NCBI GenBank assembly: GCA_033439265.1 | Contig: JAVTVX010000010.1 | Location: 27,145,056 to 27,209,055, forward strand | Length of the DNA stretch: 64,000 nucleotides | Reading direction: 5' to 3' | DNA from: Dillenia suffruticosa | Taxonomy: Eukaryota > Streptophyta > Magnoliopsida > Dilleniales > Dilleniaceae | Part shown: positions 12,656 to 24,977 of the stretch, one piece after another | Position numbering within the stretch: the first letter of the stretch is position 1 | Layout: each line of letters opens with the position of its first letter | Made by a program: the position numbers and the translations under genes | The notes under the pieces: generated by a model | The model's database searches: none | Told to the model about the DNA's origin: nothing | What the model saw: only the letters and a program-made list of their open reading frames with translations

Positions 12656-15600
12656 TCAGAAGAGGTCCAGGGACTCAAGCACCCTCCGCGCTTGGATTTG
12701 CAGGGCAGTTAGTCTTTGCTCCGGGTCAAGGGTTGAGCCAAACTGACTTGCTGCCCAGATCAAAGAGGCAGCTCTCTCGCCAAGAAGCCGCCTCACATCA
12801 TCATTTATGGTTGTCATGGGATGCCCATCCCATCCATTCACATGCCCAATGAGCAACAGCAAAAACTCTCCACACTTCATTCTGGTGGGCGGGGGTAGCA
12901 AACCCATTCATCAGTAAATTTTCAGGATATGTCCTACTCTTATATCCTAAAGGAGAGGCCAAAACAATACTAGTAAAATATAAAATCTTTCAAATGAAAT
13001 GGAGCACAAAAAAAACAAACTTGAAGATGTTTCCTTTAGGAAGCCCATTTAAGGCCAAGAAGGCTCATAAGTTATTTATAATCCAACAAAGAAAATGTTG
13101 ACCAGAGAGCAACCCATATTGCATACATAGCTAAATACCACTAATGGCTCATTTGACATGTCTATGAAAGAAGGTGGAAGAAGGCATCCTATAAACTATT
13201 AAGAAGTTTCTTTTGCAAATACATAGATGATCAAAGCAGGACCCAATGTGATACATGTAAGTACCTACACAGCATTAAAGTTTCACATGTAAAACATAAT
13301 GGACATACAACTTACTTAATCCTGCCAGTAGCACTTTATTTTTAGATGATAAGACTACAAAGAACGCATGAAAAAGATAATGTATATGCAGAAAGAAAAA
13401 TACCTGAGACCTTCATCCACTTGTTTGTCTCTAATAAGCTCAGCAACTTCCTTGATACCACTGCATGCCTCAAAATCCTGTTAAAAGGAATATCACAGAA
13501 TTTACACGAGCAGGACTTCAATCAAATGGTATCTTCCCTCATCATTAGATAAATAATAATAATAAAAATAACGAAGAGGAGAAAAATGCTGCACATAATG
13601 CATTAAGAGCCCATGTAGACTGGTCCATACCATTTCTACAATAGATACAGGTAAAAGTAGTTATAACATCATACAATTTCCATTATAAACTTTAACACTG
13701 GGCTCTAGAAAATAGCATCAGAATCACTACTTTCACAAACACACGTGTGTTCTAGATATATTGGTCCATCGCATATTCCAACTAAAGAACCAAATGAGGT
13801 ATGAAGCAAGGACTTCTTATCCTGCAAACTAATGCAATGCTAATTAAGAGGACTAGAGGGATGCCAAATTCTTAACATAAAGCTAAATGCAATTGAAGAA
13901 TTAACCATGGGGAACAAGATTCCCTGGTTTAAACGCTAAATAAAGGTCAAGTTGCAACAGTAATTTTAATGATGGAAGACACCATGCACTAAAAGAACAA
14001 AATAAGCAAGTCAAAATGTACAAAGTGAAAGTTAGGTAGAAGTGAAGGTCGAGTTGCAATATTAGAACAATAAATTTCTGCAAAACAGAAAAGGACTGTA
14101 ATACCAGCAGGAAGTACCAATATCAATTAAACTAACAGACCATCTGATTGGCTGATGAATCCAACATTATTGCTATAAGAGCATCTAAGCAAGCACCTTG
14201 CTCAAGAACCCCACGATTTGAAAGTATATTCATCAAGACCTGCATAACATTGAACTCCATTATACTAGCATCAGACAACAGCATGCCACAACATAAACAA
14301 TGATCAGTATTACCATCACAGCCACAAATTTTCTCCTGATTCGATCTAGATTTTCCACGAGACGACAGCTTTACAGGTTTTAGGGTGTTCTGTTTTCATT
14401 TTGGATGTGACAAGAAAAGAATGATAACTGCCCACAATATTATGGATGGAACCCCCCCCCCAAAAAGAAAAAAAATATATATACTTTTCATAAATTAAAA
14501 GAAAAGCCATTCTCCTTAGTGAATTTCTCTCATAACCATCAGTTTGCTGTATGAAAAAGGAAACACCAAAATATGTTCTATACAGATAGATGCATAATGA
14601 ACAAAAGAAGCACTGGTTGTGTACCTGAACTGCCTTGTGTTTATGGGCTAAAACAGTGCTTTGTTTATGAAGGAGACAACAGCCTTCCAAGAGTCGAAGC
14701 GCAAGTGCAACTTCAGCATCGGTAGAAGGACCAGTTATTTTCATAGGCTCTACGGTAAATATCTGATCCAACTTTGTTACTACTTGGTCATCCGATTGTT
14801 TGAATGAGTTTTGAAATAAAACAGGAACCACTGCATATGGAGAAATGTGACTCATAACTAATCCGCATTGTCAATAAAATATAAAATCCTTTGAAAGAAA
14901 AAGTGCACGAAGGTATATACACAATTACGTGATAGAGATACTAATTTTCTAGAACATGTCTCATCAGAGGACCACTCAATGGAAATGATATACCCATGGA
15001 AAGAGAGTGCAAATATACAGAGTTCATCACCATCTGATCCAAAAGGTTAAACCATTAATTATAGGGTTAATCTTGGACAATCTATGCCACAGTTTTCATT
15101 TATGAAGTATGGACATTTATGAAGAATGGACATAGAAGCAGGGACACAGGACATCATAACGTCCTAAGCTATAAAAATTTTACACAATTTAATATACAAA
15201 GTGTCTTATTATGCTGTATCCAAATTACTTGTTGGACTACAATTGCATATTTCTAGAAGTTTGTGTAAAACACCATCTTTCATCAAGTCAGTAAACCTTT
15301 TCATTTACAATCCAATGCCATCTATAAACATCATAACCTCAAGAATCAAATTTAATAATTCCTGAATGCCCAATTTGCACTATAATACAATTTCATTTCC
15401 CCATTTACTTAGTACCATCCGAATAATCACCGTAACCTAGGCTAATAAATTTCTAGATAGGAAAATCTGGCGCCAAATAGTATGGGATCTCCAAACAATA
15501 CCAGGTTGATTACACAAGATTACAAAAAAGTGAAGTCCACCCAACTGGCCAATAACACAAAACTAATGAGAACAAATAAGACGGGCCGAAAATCAGAAAC

Positions 15601-15919
15601 CCTAGAAAAGGAGAAAACCTTGGAGGTCAGGGATTGATTGGCTGTAGCAAAAGAGATCGATGGTGGTATCGGATTGGGCGACGGATTTGAGGAACTTGAG
15701 GAGGGTACGGAGGCCGCGAGTTCTGAGGAATGAGAATTCAGCACGGGCATCTTGAAGACCTGTACGAAGTGCCAGAGTAACTTCTCTGTAGAGTCTCTGT
15801 GTGTTAAGTGAGGTTATGAGGTCCGATACTACGGCTGTTGATGATGACGATGACTGTGTTCCGCTGTTGTCGGACGAGTTGTTGGTGTCTGCGCTCCAGA
15901 ATGGCTTCTTCAGATACAT
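12656..15919 (-). CDS. ARM-fold protein resembling the Cdc14 / SIN-component family
   Basis: Five coding exons fit with GT-AG borders and matching phases: 15619-15919, 14625-14830, 14141-14239, 13404-13477 and 12656-12881, giving 301 aa. The N-terminus has a Ser/Thr-rich stretch (about residues 15-30), then helices such as LYREVTLALRTGLQDARAEF and LRTLLKFL. The middle has CLDALIAIMLDSS and DFEACSGIKEVAELIRDK, and the C-terminus CGEFLLLLIGH and DVRRLLGERAASLIWAASQ. This all-helical layout, with a focus residue run followed by a 'group of C-terminal helices in EFLL', matches my memory of the Cdc14/septation-initiation-network component family (PF08045), found in fungi and annotated in plants. 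Plants lack a classical SIN, so the role is unknown. The exon structure is strong; the family assignment is moderate. An ordinary ARM-repeat protein is the alternative. Confidence 0.7.
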
Positions 15920-16204
15920 TGTTTCTCAGTGCACTCCCTCTCCCTCCCTCCGCCCCCCCGGGAAAAAAAAAACGTTGAATTGAATCGAACAGAGAGAACT
16001 TTCAAAATGGAATGAGCCCAACCAAAAGCAGGCCCATTACGTCGCAGTATTGCACGCAGCGGACTTCCTTGATATCCAAAATTTAATTAATTTAATTTAA
16101 CTAGATATCTTTTTTGAAATAATTTTTTTATTTTAAAATTTTAAACTCAAGATTTAATTAAAAAATTTATATCACATCCAATTAAATTGAATATCCATTG
16201 ATTT

Positions 16205-16745
16205 TATGTATTTCTTTTCTTTTTTTTTTTTGATACTGGGAAAAGGAAAAACACACCGCAAGAACACACAACCTAACCGCGAGAGGAGGACACCTCTCTA
16301 TTCCTTTCCATGCCCATACGGTCTTCCCATAAGAAACGACTCAAAGACAAGGGAGGATCCTTTAGCTCCAAGAAACCTTCGGCGTTCGACTGAGCCAGCT
16401 ATGCCAAATGATCAGCACAGGCATTGACTTCCCTAAGCACATGAGAGACAGATTCAACATTCAAATCCTTCAGCAGCTCAGCACACTCTTGAAGGATGTA
16501 AAAAAGAGGATGGTTAGGGTCCAAATCGTTGGTGAGGAGGCTCACTAAGACAGAAGAGTCAGACTTCACCTCTAGATGGCTAAAGCCCAATCTACTCGCC
16601 ATGTGAAGATCTTCCCTGAGACCCCAGAGCTCCACTGAAAGCACCCCGGTCCTACCAATATGCACCCTAAAACCAGCAATCCACTCCCCTTCATGGCTTC
16701 TGAAAATTCCTTCTGCAGAGGCCTTCCCAGAGGTTTGAGACACAA
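16205..16745 (-). pseudogene. 5'-truncated L1-type LINE remnant: RNase H domain
   Basis: The frame 16399-16743 (minus) has the plant RVT_3 RNase H signature: GEWIAGFRVHIGRT, then LSVELWGLREDLHMASRLGF, then LEVKSDSSVLVSLL, and VLREVNACADHLA. An in-frame stop follows directly. The same frame then continues with AQSNAEGFLELKDPP and LSRFLWEDRMG, which matches the usual end of LINE RNase H domains. A T run at about 16215-16231 would be the poly(A) tail on the minus strand. Plant L1 elements end with such an RNase H domain, so this is read as a dead 5'-truncated copy; a domesticated RNase H-like gene is unlikely because of the stop. Confidence 0.7.
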
Positions 16746-17554
16746 CAATATCAGAAACGGAGATATTCTATCAACTTGATCTTCTTATAGCAAAGATATT
16801 CTATCAACTTGATCTTAGTCAGAAATGGAGAAAGGTATTAAAGATCTTCTACCAATGACATGTAGATATGTGATTTGGTGATATATTAGATTTTCTTAAT
16901 TAAAATCTCTAATTTAAAATTTAAAAATAAAAAAATAAGTATTAAAAAAGTTGACTCTTAAACTAAAGTTCATAATTGACTTAATCGGATTTTTAGATAT
17001 CAATCGTCAAATATATATATATAGTATAGATATTCTATCATAGGCATAAGCTCCCACATTGGATTACCTTAAAATCTTCATTAATTAATTATTATTTTAT
17101 TTTATAAAAAATAATCATGGCTGAATAATGATATGTGACCACGAATCCCATGATATGAATATATATAAGGATTGATGAACATTGTCCCATATTTAGAATA
17201 AAATAAAAAATAAGTTTATTTCATTGAATTCTTTAGATATATGAAATTTAATTAAACTTCTGTACTTGAAACAATAAAAATAACATGTAGGATTCATTTT
17301 TAAATGTTTTTATTTATTTAATTACCTTTCAGTGTTTCTCTGTGTGGGGTTAATACGGATAAAATGGCAATTGGAAAAACACATCTAGGTAGATTTCATA
17401 AAATCTTGTGGAGTTCATTTATAAATTCTTTTTTTTTTTGTACATTTGAAAAATTATAATTTTTGTAGCATTAAAAATAAATTTTATTTTTTATTTTTGT
17501 TAACAAGCAAAGAACATTTGCATTTCAAATGATCCACTAAAGTTTAAAATTCTC

Positions 17555-17735
17555 GCTGAATTATGAATCCAGTGGTAGTATACTAAACTTGTTTAATTAG
17601 AGTTTGAAATTCGAATTTTAAGAATGAAATATAGCGTTGGGAGAGTCAACCCCTAAATCGGGTCTCACAACTGTTCGAATCGAATTAATCAGATTTTTGA
17701 ATATCAGTGGTAAAGTTAAAAGAAGAAAAAAAAAC
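17555..17735 (+). mobile_element. SINE-like element with 10-bp target-site duplication
   Basis: Same family as the copy at 187-375: a tRNA-like head (ATCCAGTGGTAGTATAC), a middle GGGAGAGTCAACCCCTAAA, and a 3' part CGAATCGAATTAATCAGA ending in an A-rich tail. It is flanked by TAAAATTCTC at 17545-17554 and 17736-17745. Confidence 0.6.
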
Positions 17736-18180
17736 TAAAATTCTCACCTATTAAGAAAAAATTAGGTGCACATAATGATTAAATAATATTTTCTTCTTGT
17801 ACATATTCATATTTGTTCTAGTTTAAGTGAAAACTAATTATAACTTGATTATGTGAAATAAACTAGCATAAAGCATCACAACATTTCTAATCACTTATTC
17901 TTTATCTTTAGGAATATTAGGACACTTCGAGCCAATAAAGCGTGCGCGCGAGGTATAACTACAGTTATAATATCTTAAAAGTATAGCTTATTCGGGTTTT
18001 CTAGTAATGTAATACAACTCAGAGAACTCTTTTTTTTTCTTTAAATAGTAATGATAATATTAGTTACCACTCTTTGAATGTAATTATAAATAAATCAAAC
18101 ACATTCAATAATACATAAATTACATGTAAATGCAAAGACACAATTTTAACATATACATAAGCTCACTAAATCACTAACAG

Positions 18181-18345
18181 ATAGTCGGTTTAATTTGATA
18201 GAATATTACATCTCTTAATCAAATCTCGAGTTTGAAATTATGAACGGAAAAGATTACGTTGAAAGAGATACTCCTAAATAAAGTCCCCATAATATTCAAA
18301 TCGGATTATTTAGAATATGACTCCAAATATTGATAGTAAAAAAAA
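18181..18345 (+). mobile_element. SINE-like element, no clear target duplication
   Basis: It has the family layout: head GTCGGTTTAATTTGATAGAA, box-B-like TCTCGAGTTTGAAATT, then CAAATCGGATTATTTAGAATA and an A tail. Flanking direct repeats are not obvious. Confidence 0.45.
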
Positions 18346-18860
18346 AAGCTCCCGAAGTAATTTAAAAAAAAAAAAGAAAAAAAAACTCCCATATTATCAA
18401 TGTTAAAAATTGAATCGGAGTATCTTTTGTAAAATTTGGGTCTAGCAATACCTTGGTACTTGACAAACTTTTCTTATGCTTAGCAATTTTCTTGACAAAC
18501 TTTTCCTCTAGAGTTTGTGGGATTTTGTAAAAATAATTATAGGGACACTTTATTGGGGGTAGTAATGGCACCACAATTTTGGGCAGGGATTTAAGTGCCC
18601 GCCTGATCTTTTAAGATTTTTATTCAAAACCTAATTATTGAGGTCTAAGATCATATCAACATATGATCTCAAAAGATTATGGTTAAATCTATTCACAATC
18701 ATATTTGTATCAAACATTAAATGATTGAATTTGGACGGAGCAAGGTAACATCGTACTAAAGATTGTATGAATCAACGAAGATTACCGGCAATGACAAGTA
18801 AAAGAGAGGGAGAAATAACTACCAAACGGTCAATTAACTGCTACTTTTTAACACCCATCA

Positions 18861-18947
18861 ATGTCAGAGATCTTCACCCCTGAAAATCAGAATCACTTGT
18901 TTGATTCTGTGCAAACGAAAACCTCACAAACTGCATTTGTCATCTGA
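18861..18947 (+). CDS. Candidate upstream ORF in the bHLH leader (28 aa)
   Basis: The frame begins MSEIFTPENQ and ends with TGA about 200 bases before the main ATG. It is supported only by position in the likely 5' leader. It could be chance, and an intron in the leader (possible donor GTAAGG at about 18965) may separate it from the downstream uORF. Confidence 0.2.
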   Translation: MSEIFTPENQNHLFDSVQTKTSQTAFVI

Positions 18948-19047
18948 AAGCTCACTGGTTCTATGTAAGGTTTTTTTTTCTGCATCTTTTGTTTTCTGAA
19001 ATATCAGTTATGAAGTTACCTTGATTATAACTTGAATTTCTGCATGT

Positions 19048-19152
19048 ATGCTCTGTAATTCAATCGGAAGACGAGGGCATATAAGAACAACAGAGGAGCT
19101 TGTGGGTTCTTTCATGGGAGGTAAGCATCACTTGATCAAGCACCGCAGATGA
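19048..19152 (+). promoter_or_regulatory. Upstream ORF overlapping the bHLH start codon (34 aa, ATGA overlap)
   Basis: The ATG at 19048 opens a 34-codon frame beginning MLCNSIGRRGH and ending GGKHHLIKHRR. Its TGA (19150-19152) overlaps the main ATG (19149-19151) as ATGA. Ribosomes that translate it would end on the main start, allowing control by reinitiation or stalling (inference). LHW-clade bHLH genes of Arabidopsis, including bHLH155, are to my memory annotated with a conserved-peptide uORF (CPuORF7). I cannot align them here. A four-codon ATG frame starts just before it, at 19044. A possible splice donor (GGTAAG at about 19120) falls inside the uORF and would change this reading. Confidence 0.45.
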
Positions 19153-22100
19153 AAAGTTCGACAAAGATGAAGAGTTGGCTTAAAGACGTTCTTAAGAACT
19201 TATGCAGCAACTATGGGTGGTCTTATGGTGTTCTATGGAGAATTGACATCAGAAACTCCATGTAAGTTTGATGCAACATCTCTTTTTTTTTTTTTTTTTT
19301 TTGAATTAAAATACTAGATACACACAATAACTCATAAATTGTGCACACTGTTAACCAATGATATACACACAATAACTCGCAAACTGTATACCAAATAAAC
19401 TCACAAGAATATGTCTCTCATCTCTCTAATTTAATTTCAAGATTCAACCCAGAGATAAATACATCTCTTGGTAGCTGAACTATGATTCGTAGGCAAGTTT
19501 TGGTCGGAAAAAAATTTTTCCCAGGGCTGCCAAGTCTTCTCAGAAACTAGAGACAAGATAGCGATCATACAGAAAGTTTTTTGGCATGACCATGTTAACT
19601 AATCATTAGCTTCTCAACTAGTAAGACCAAATGATCCTCTTTTCTACTTTCAGCACTCACACTTCACCACAAATTTCGACCCCACCAAGATTCCACACTA
19701 TAGAGACAATGGTATGATAAAAAATCATAACTACTCACAGTTTTTGACATACATCCAAAGTGTTTGAATCACCGTACGTGGTGTTTGGATAAAAAGCAGG
19801 CTATTGACATTTGAAGAAGCCCATTATGACAAGCAAACAGAGTTGTTCATTCAGCAAATGCTGCTGCAAATTCACATTCTCGGAGAAGGGTATGCTCGAA
19901 AAAAAAAAAAAAGAAAAACCCAAAAATTATATATAACTAATATCTCAATAATATTCCAGGGTTTTCAAGTACTATGCATTTGTTTACCTTGCTTCTAACC
20001 TTTTCTCCAGTCTCATTGGAGAGGCAGCTTTGATAGGGAAGCATCGATGGATGTTCTCAGAGTCTCAATGGAGCTCTTTCGGATCCGCTAACACCGACTA
20101 TCTTCCCCAGGTACTCTTTCTTCACTACACACATTGCTAGCAAAAATAAACAGAAGAGCATGCCTACATAATTCTATTTTCTATATGTTTTACAGGAAAA
20201 TTTAGAGTTTGCCCACCAGCTTTTTTCAGGCATAAAGGTACGCACTTCATCATTCCCTTGGTCATTGATGGCATAAATATGACAATAAAACTCCTATCCT
20301 TTTGCAGACAATTGCAGTAATTTCTGTGGGATCACAGGGTGTGTTGCAGTTGGGATCATACCAAAAGGTTAGTGCACGAAAACTCCCTTGTCATTCATGT
20401 TCCATCTTTCTTCAACACCTTTCTTGCTGCATTAGGTGCACCGCCAAGGTTCAACAACTAAACATAATGTGCTTACATGCTGCTACAGATACAAGAGAGT
20501 ATTGAATTTGTGGATCAAGTGAGGACTTTGTTTCAACAACTGCAGAGCGCTAATGCTTGCATTCTTCCTGGGAATGCGACTTTGGATTCAACAATGAAAT
20601 CAGCCACTTCAGATGGAAATTTGGCTGCCCTATTTTCACCCGAATTCTTTTCTCAGATTAATAATAACCTGGAAAGCTGGAGCAACAGGGAAAATCCACA
20701 ATACAACATTCACAACTTCATTGCGCTAAGCCCTAGCATCAGTAACCTAACTAATGATTCTTCTTTTATTGCTACTGCTAATGAAAATACCCAGATATCC
20801 CCAAATGCAATCCCTGCGGGAGGAGGCTTTCAGGAGGATTCAGATTTTACATTATATACAACCGTAGGGTTGTTTGAGACATTATCTAGTACAGGATTAC
20901 TGGGGAATAATATTCCACCAGTTCAAAGTTCAGGAGACTTTCTAGATGTTCAGAACTACATGCCATCGAAAGCCACAGATCAACAGGGCTTTCACCAAGA
21001 AGATTCTTCAAAGACAGTTCCGCAATCAAATGCTAAGAGTGATATTTTTGAGTGGATTAATTCACTAGTGGAGCAGAATGATTTGGAAAACAATCTCGAG
21101 AATGATATTTCAGAGTATTTGAGCTCAGCTTTAGAGCAGAGAAATGTTTGTCCTACCATGTCTGATAACAATACACTGCCTCAGGCAGTTGATGCATCAG
21201 CTTCTTCTGCCATGGCAGGAGGCGAAGCAATTGACAGCTTATCACTCAGTCAAGTAACACCAATGCAGAGTTCCATCGCCAATTTCATGGATTCTCTTTC
21301 TGAAATTTGTAATGAAAATGACATTTTTTTGGATGTGTCGACAAGGTCAACGACATATGAAGATGACATTTTCAATAATTTGGGGTTAGACTTCAGCAAC
21401 GTGGAGCAGGAAAGTTGTGTGGAAGACATTGCAGCCACATTAGGAAGTAAGAGTGCTAGTCTAATTTCCTGCATTCCACAATGCATGGAAGAGGAAAGTC
21501 ATGTGGAAAATATTGCAACCACATTTGGAAGCCATACTGGTCTAAGTGCCTGCATTCCACAGTACACTTCAGAGACAGACATTTGCTTGATGAATTGTCA
21601 GCAGAAAGAGATAGAAACAGATTGGGAAGAGCTGTTGGAAAATTTTAACATCACAGCCGACACTGTAAACAAACTTAACAATGTCGACCAATTCATAGGT
21701 ACAGTCACTCCAATGGGAAGTACCTCAGCAGACAGCAATCAAGTTCAACTAGGAGATTCAACTAGCTTAATTAGATACATGGAGGAAAGGCTGACACAGT
21801 TTCAGCATCAAAGGGCACTAACCGAAGGAACACAAAATCAGCCAAGACCAAAACCTTGGTTGTCATCTTGGACAGACAGCAGTAATATCATGAAAAGAGA
21901 ATCTACTGCAACAACACAACCTAGAAAGGATCAGGTACCAGCTAAAGCCAGCAAGAAAAGGGTTAAACCTGGGGAAGGCACAAGACCAAGGCCAAAAGAT
22001 CGGCAGCTAATACAAGACCGTGTTAAAGAACTTCGAGAACTTGTTCCTGAAGGTGCCAAAGTAAGTTAAATTAGGTCCTTGTAAGTTTTAGCTTTCTAAA

Positions 22101-23062
22101 ACCTGCTTATATTTCATGATGAGTTAACTCAAATTCTCCTGCAACAGTGTAGCATAGACTCGTTGTTCGAGAACACCATCAAATACATGCATTTCTTGCA
22201 AGGCGTAACAAAGCACGCAGACAAGCTAAAATATGAGTCAGAGGTATCATATATTCAAGTTCAGATGCAACAATGTTTTTGCCATGCCTTAATGTGTTTA
22301 TAAATTGTTAACCAAGAATTATCAGTAATCACACAAAAACCAGAGGGTCCACTATCCCTTAGTACCCTAACAAGGACTGCATCTTATGCATAGTGCTTGA
22401 ATTTTGTGTGGTTATGCTATGCAGCAAAAGAACTGTGAAAAAAGTGCTGTTATTCTGAGAGACAACTCAAGCAACGGGGATACTTGGGCATTTGAAGTTA
22501 AAGGGCAAACCATGGTTTGCCCAGACGACATCATTCCAATTAGTGAGATGCTTGTTGAGGTAAAATACTGCTATCATATAAAGCTCAATCACCGGTCTAT
22601 GTCTATATTATCACAAAAAGAATATTTTTCAAGTGCTACAATTTGTTCAGATGCTCTGTGAAGACCAAGGTCTTTTCTTAGAGATTGTAGATATAGTTCA
22701 AGGCTTTGGTTTCACAATCCTAAAGGGATCAATGGAAACTCAAGAGAATAAGATGTGGGCACGCTTTATTGTTGAGGTAAAGACCAGCCGATCAGTATTG
22801 GAATAAAAAAAAACTTAAAACAAAGAACATTTCTTTGCTCCTACTAACATAGACTGATCACTAATGTTATTATGGACAGGCAAACAGGAACTTGAATGCA
22901 AAGAGTTTCTGCACTCTCGCTGACATTCTGAAGCAAAAAGTTTCTTCTGGAGATAGTTTAGATTATAAGCTTAACCATGAGGCCAATAGCAGCATTTCAT
23001 TAATTAAAAACTATCAGTCTGCAATGAATTTTCCTACAGGCTTTGATTACAAACTTCAGTGA
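19149..23062 (+). CDS. LHW-clade bHLH transcription factor (LHW/EMB1444/bHLH155-like)
   Basis: Ten coding exons give 838 aa: 19149-19261, 19800-19889, 20011-20110, 20196-20237, 20308-20367, 20489-22060, 22148-22243, 22425-22559, 22651-22776 and 22880-23062. All have GT-AG borders and compatible phases. The N-terminus is the MYC-type domain of this clade (LKNLCSNYGWSYGVLWRID, then LTFEEAHYD, GEAALIGKHRWMF, SAGIK-like FSGIKTIAVISVGSQGVLQLGS). Exon 6 encodes a long, Ser/Asn-rich acidic middle (about residues 136-620). The bHLH region follows (about 624-691): GEGTRPRPKDRQLIQDRVKE with an atypical basic region, then SIDSLFENTIKYMHFLQGV. The C-terminus is an ACT-like fold (EDQGLFLEIVDIVQGFGFTI). 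Family members dimerise with TMO5-type bHLH proteins and control vascular divisions in roots (known for LHW). The exact orthologue is not determined. Confidence 0.88.
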
Positions 23063-24199
23063 TCATGGCCATGTGCATAGTGTTGGTGCAATTCTGTCAG
23101 CAAAGTAAGAATCAAGATGAGTTAATCTGAATAATATATTTCAGGGAGACAAAATACTTGAGGTCCAGGTGTATGCTGGAGCAAGCAAGCAGCACGATAA
23201 CACATCCAATGGTAATCGACATCATAGAGATAAAGAACACAGCATGTCACAGTTCAGTTTCCACTTCTAACCCAGATAACTTGGGACACTTAGACTACAT
23301 TAATCTATACTGTAAAATAGACTCAATTGTAAATTTTATGGACTTGCAGAAACAATGGACACTAGCTCATAACAGAATGGCCTTCAAAATCTCCCACTAA
23401 CTAGCACTCAAGCATTCCACATACATGTACACTTGCAAAATTCAACTTACTTATCTCCAAATCTTGCAGTGCTTTCACTGTTCAAGTATTTTTGCCAAAA
23501 TATTTCATTATTTAACTTTTGAATTTTAAGGAAGTTAATACTCCAAGATTAAGCTTCTACTCAAAACTTACTCAAGTGTTCTGTGGGCACACCATCCACC
23601 TACTCAACCTTCCCTCTTGAAGAACAAAGTTCCAAATTAGTATTGTGAAATTATGAAACTATGCAGATCTAAGAACATTAAAATTTTCACAGCAGCAAGC
23701 ATATCATATAGGGGCAAAAGGGTTCAAAAGTGTACTTTAGCATTAACCTTAACAACTTATATTTAAAGAAAACCTCTACAAAGAATCAATTATTTACTTA
23801 TCAGGAACCACCACAAGAAAAAATATATTTATAGGTATAGCATGAAAATAATATCTCAACAGAAGCACCTTGGGCACAGACTGCTTAAACTCATGAATTA
23901 TAAACACTTCAAATTCTAGAGTATCCACACATCCCATGCAACCAAAGAAAATTTTCAATCATTTGTTCTAAGTCATCAACTTGGAAATGGACACAAACAA
24001 TACAACAATATTATTGACAGAGATTTATGTTTATATAAACAACTTGTACAGGAAAAACATGGTAAGAATCAACAGCTAAAACAATGACCGAATCTTCAAA
24101 TGGGTGAGGTGACGAGGAGTTTTTGCACAAGAAGAACATCGAGAAGCATGGACACACTTACATCAACATTAGGATGGATGGTATCAGGGCTATTTAGTG
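23063..24199. other. Convergent 3' flanks of the bHLH and Yippee-like genes
   Basis: The two genes face each other, so most of this stretch is probably 3' UTR and terminator sequence. Short open frames, such as 23158-23400, have no recognisable domain. Confidence 0.4.
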
Positions 24200-24977
24200 C
24201 TACCAGTTTTCCTTCACAATTTTTGACTTCTCCAGAATGAATTTTCCTTCCTTGTATTTCTGCGAAGCCTCATAAGCCCTTTCATACTTCCAACCAAGGA
24301 CTTCACGACAATCAGCACAATAGATATCAGCAACGGTGTGAAGACCAGTCATCAGGTCCCTATCTTCTTTTGGCCCCACAACAATGTTCATTGCATGAGA
24401 GAACAGAAAAGCCCTACCATGTCTTCCCTAAGAACAAAATCATGAATAATGTTAGACAAAAATCTGCAAAAAGCTTTTATGATAGATCAAATTCCCCCCT
24501 ATGAAAAAGTGATCCTCATTCCAACGGGACAATGCAACCAGAAAGATAAGCTAAAACTTAGTAGAACCAAAAAATCACTGCATTAATATGTATGAATGTG
24601 CACTTCTAGTACCAAAACTGCTACTTGCAACTGATCCATGTTATACAAGACATTGGACCCATGGCAACCATTCCAGAGAATTCAAAGAAGGGTGTCTATC
24701 ATTTTGAAGAAGGATCAGCGTATTCCTGTTATCATGTCAATTTCCACTAGGATCTCTTTGCGGGTCAAATATAAGGACAACCCAAAATTACACCCTAGTA
24801 CATAGCATCTAACAAAGAAATGACAATCTAGATAATTGAGCAATCAAAAAGTCCAACAAGCAATGTGGAAATTCAGCACTGCACCTGAAAAGCCTTAGAT
24901 ATAATATCATCATGAAGAGAAACATGATTTCGGCAATTGCAGCAGCTGTATATTCTGGGCCCAGTAAATTCAGCCAT
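24200..24977 (-). CDS. Yippee-like zinc-binding protein
   Basis: Two coding exons, 24885-24977 and 24200-24427, join in phase 0 and give 106 aa. The protein has the Yippee signature C-x2-C-x52-C-x2-C, with cysteines 12/15 in YSCCNC and 68/71 in YCADC. Also visible are [37 protein letters not shown] and GWKYERAYE, all typical. Yippee domains bind zinc and resemble the cereblon/MIS18 fold; plant members are small and of unclear role, and in animals they act in ubiquitin-ligase complexes (family knowledge). The start at 24977 sits directly before the conserved first zinc knuckle. A long 5' leader, likely with one or more introns (possible donors near 25310 and 25499), lies upstream. Confidence 0.9.

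Larger units (their letters stand above)
16746..18860. other. AT-rich spacer with SINE-like copies, upstream of the bHLH gene
   Basis: There is no gene. It begins with a direct repeat of AGATATTCTATCAACTTGAT (around 16762 and 16793). It holds three members of the window's SINE-like family, at about 16865-17015, 17555-17735 and 18181-18345. The region 18600-18860 becomes less AT-rich and probably holds the bHLH promoter. Confidence 0.5.
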
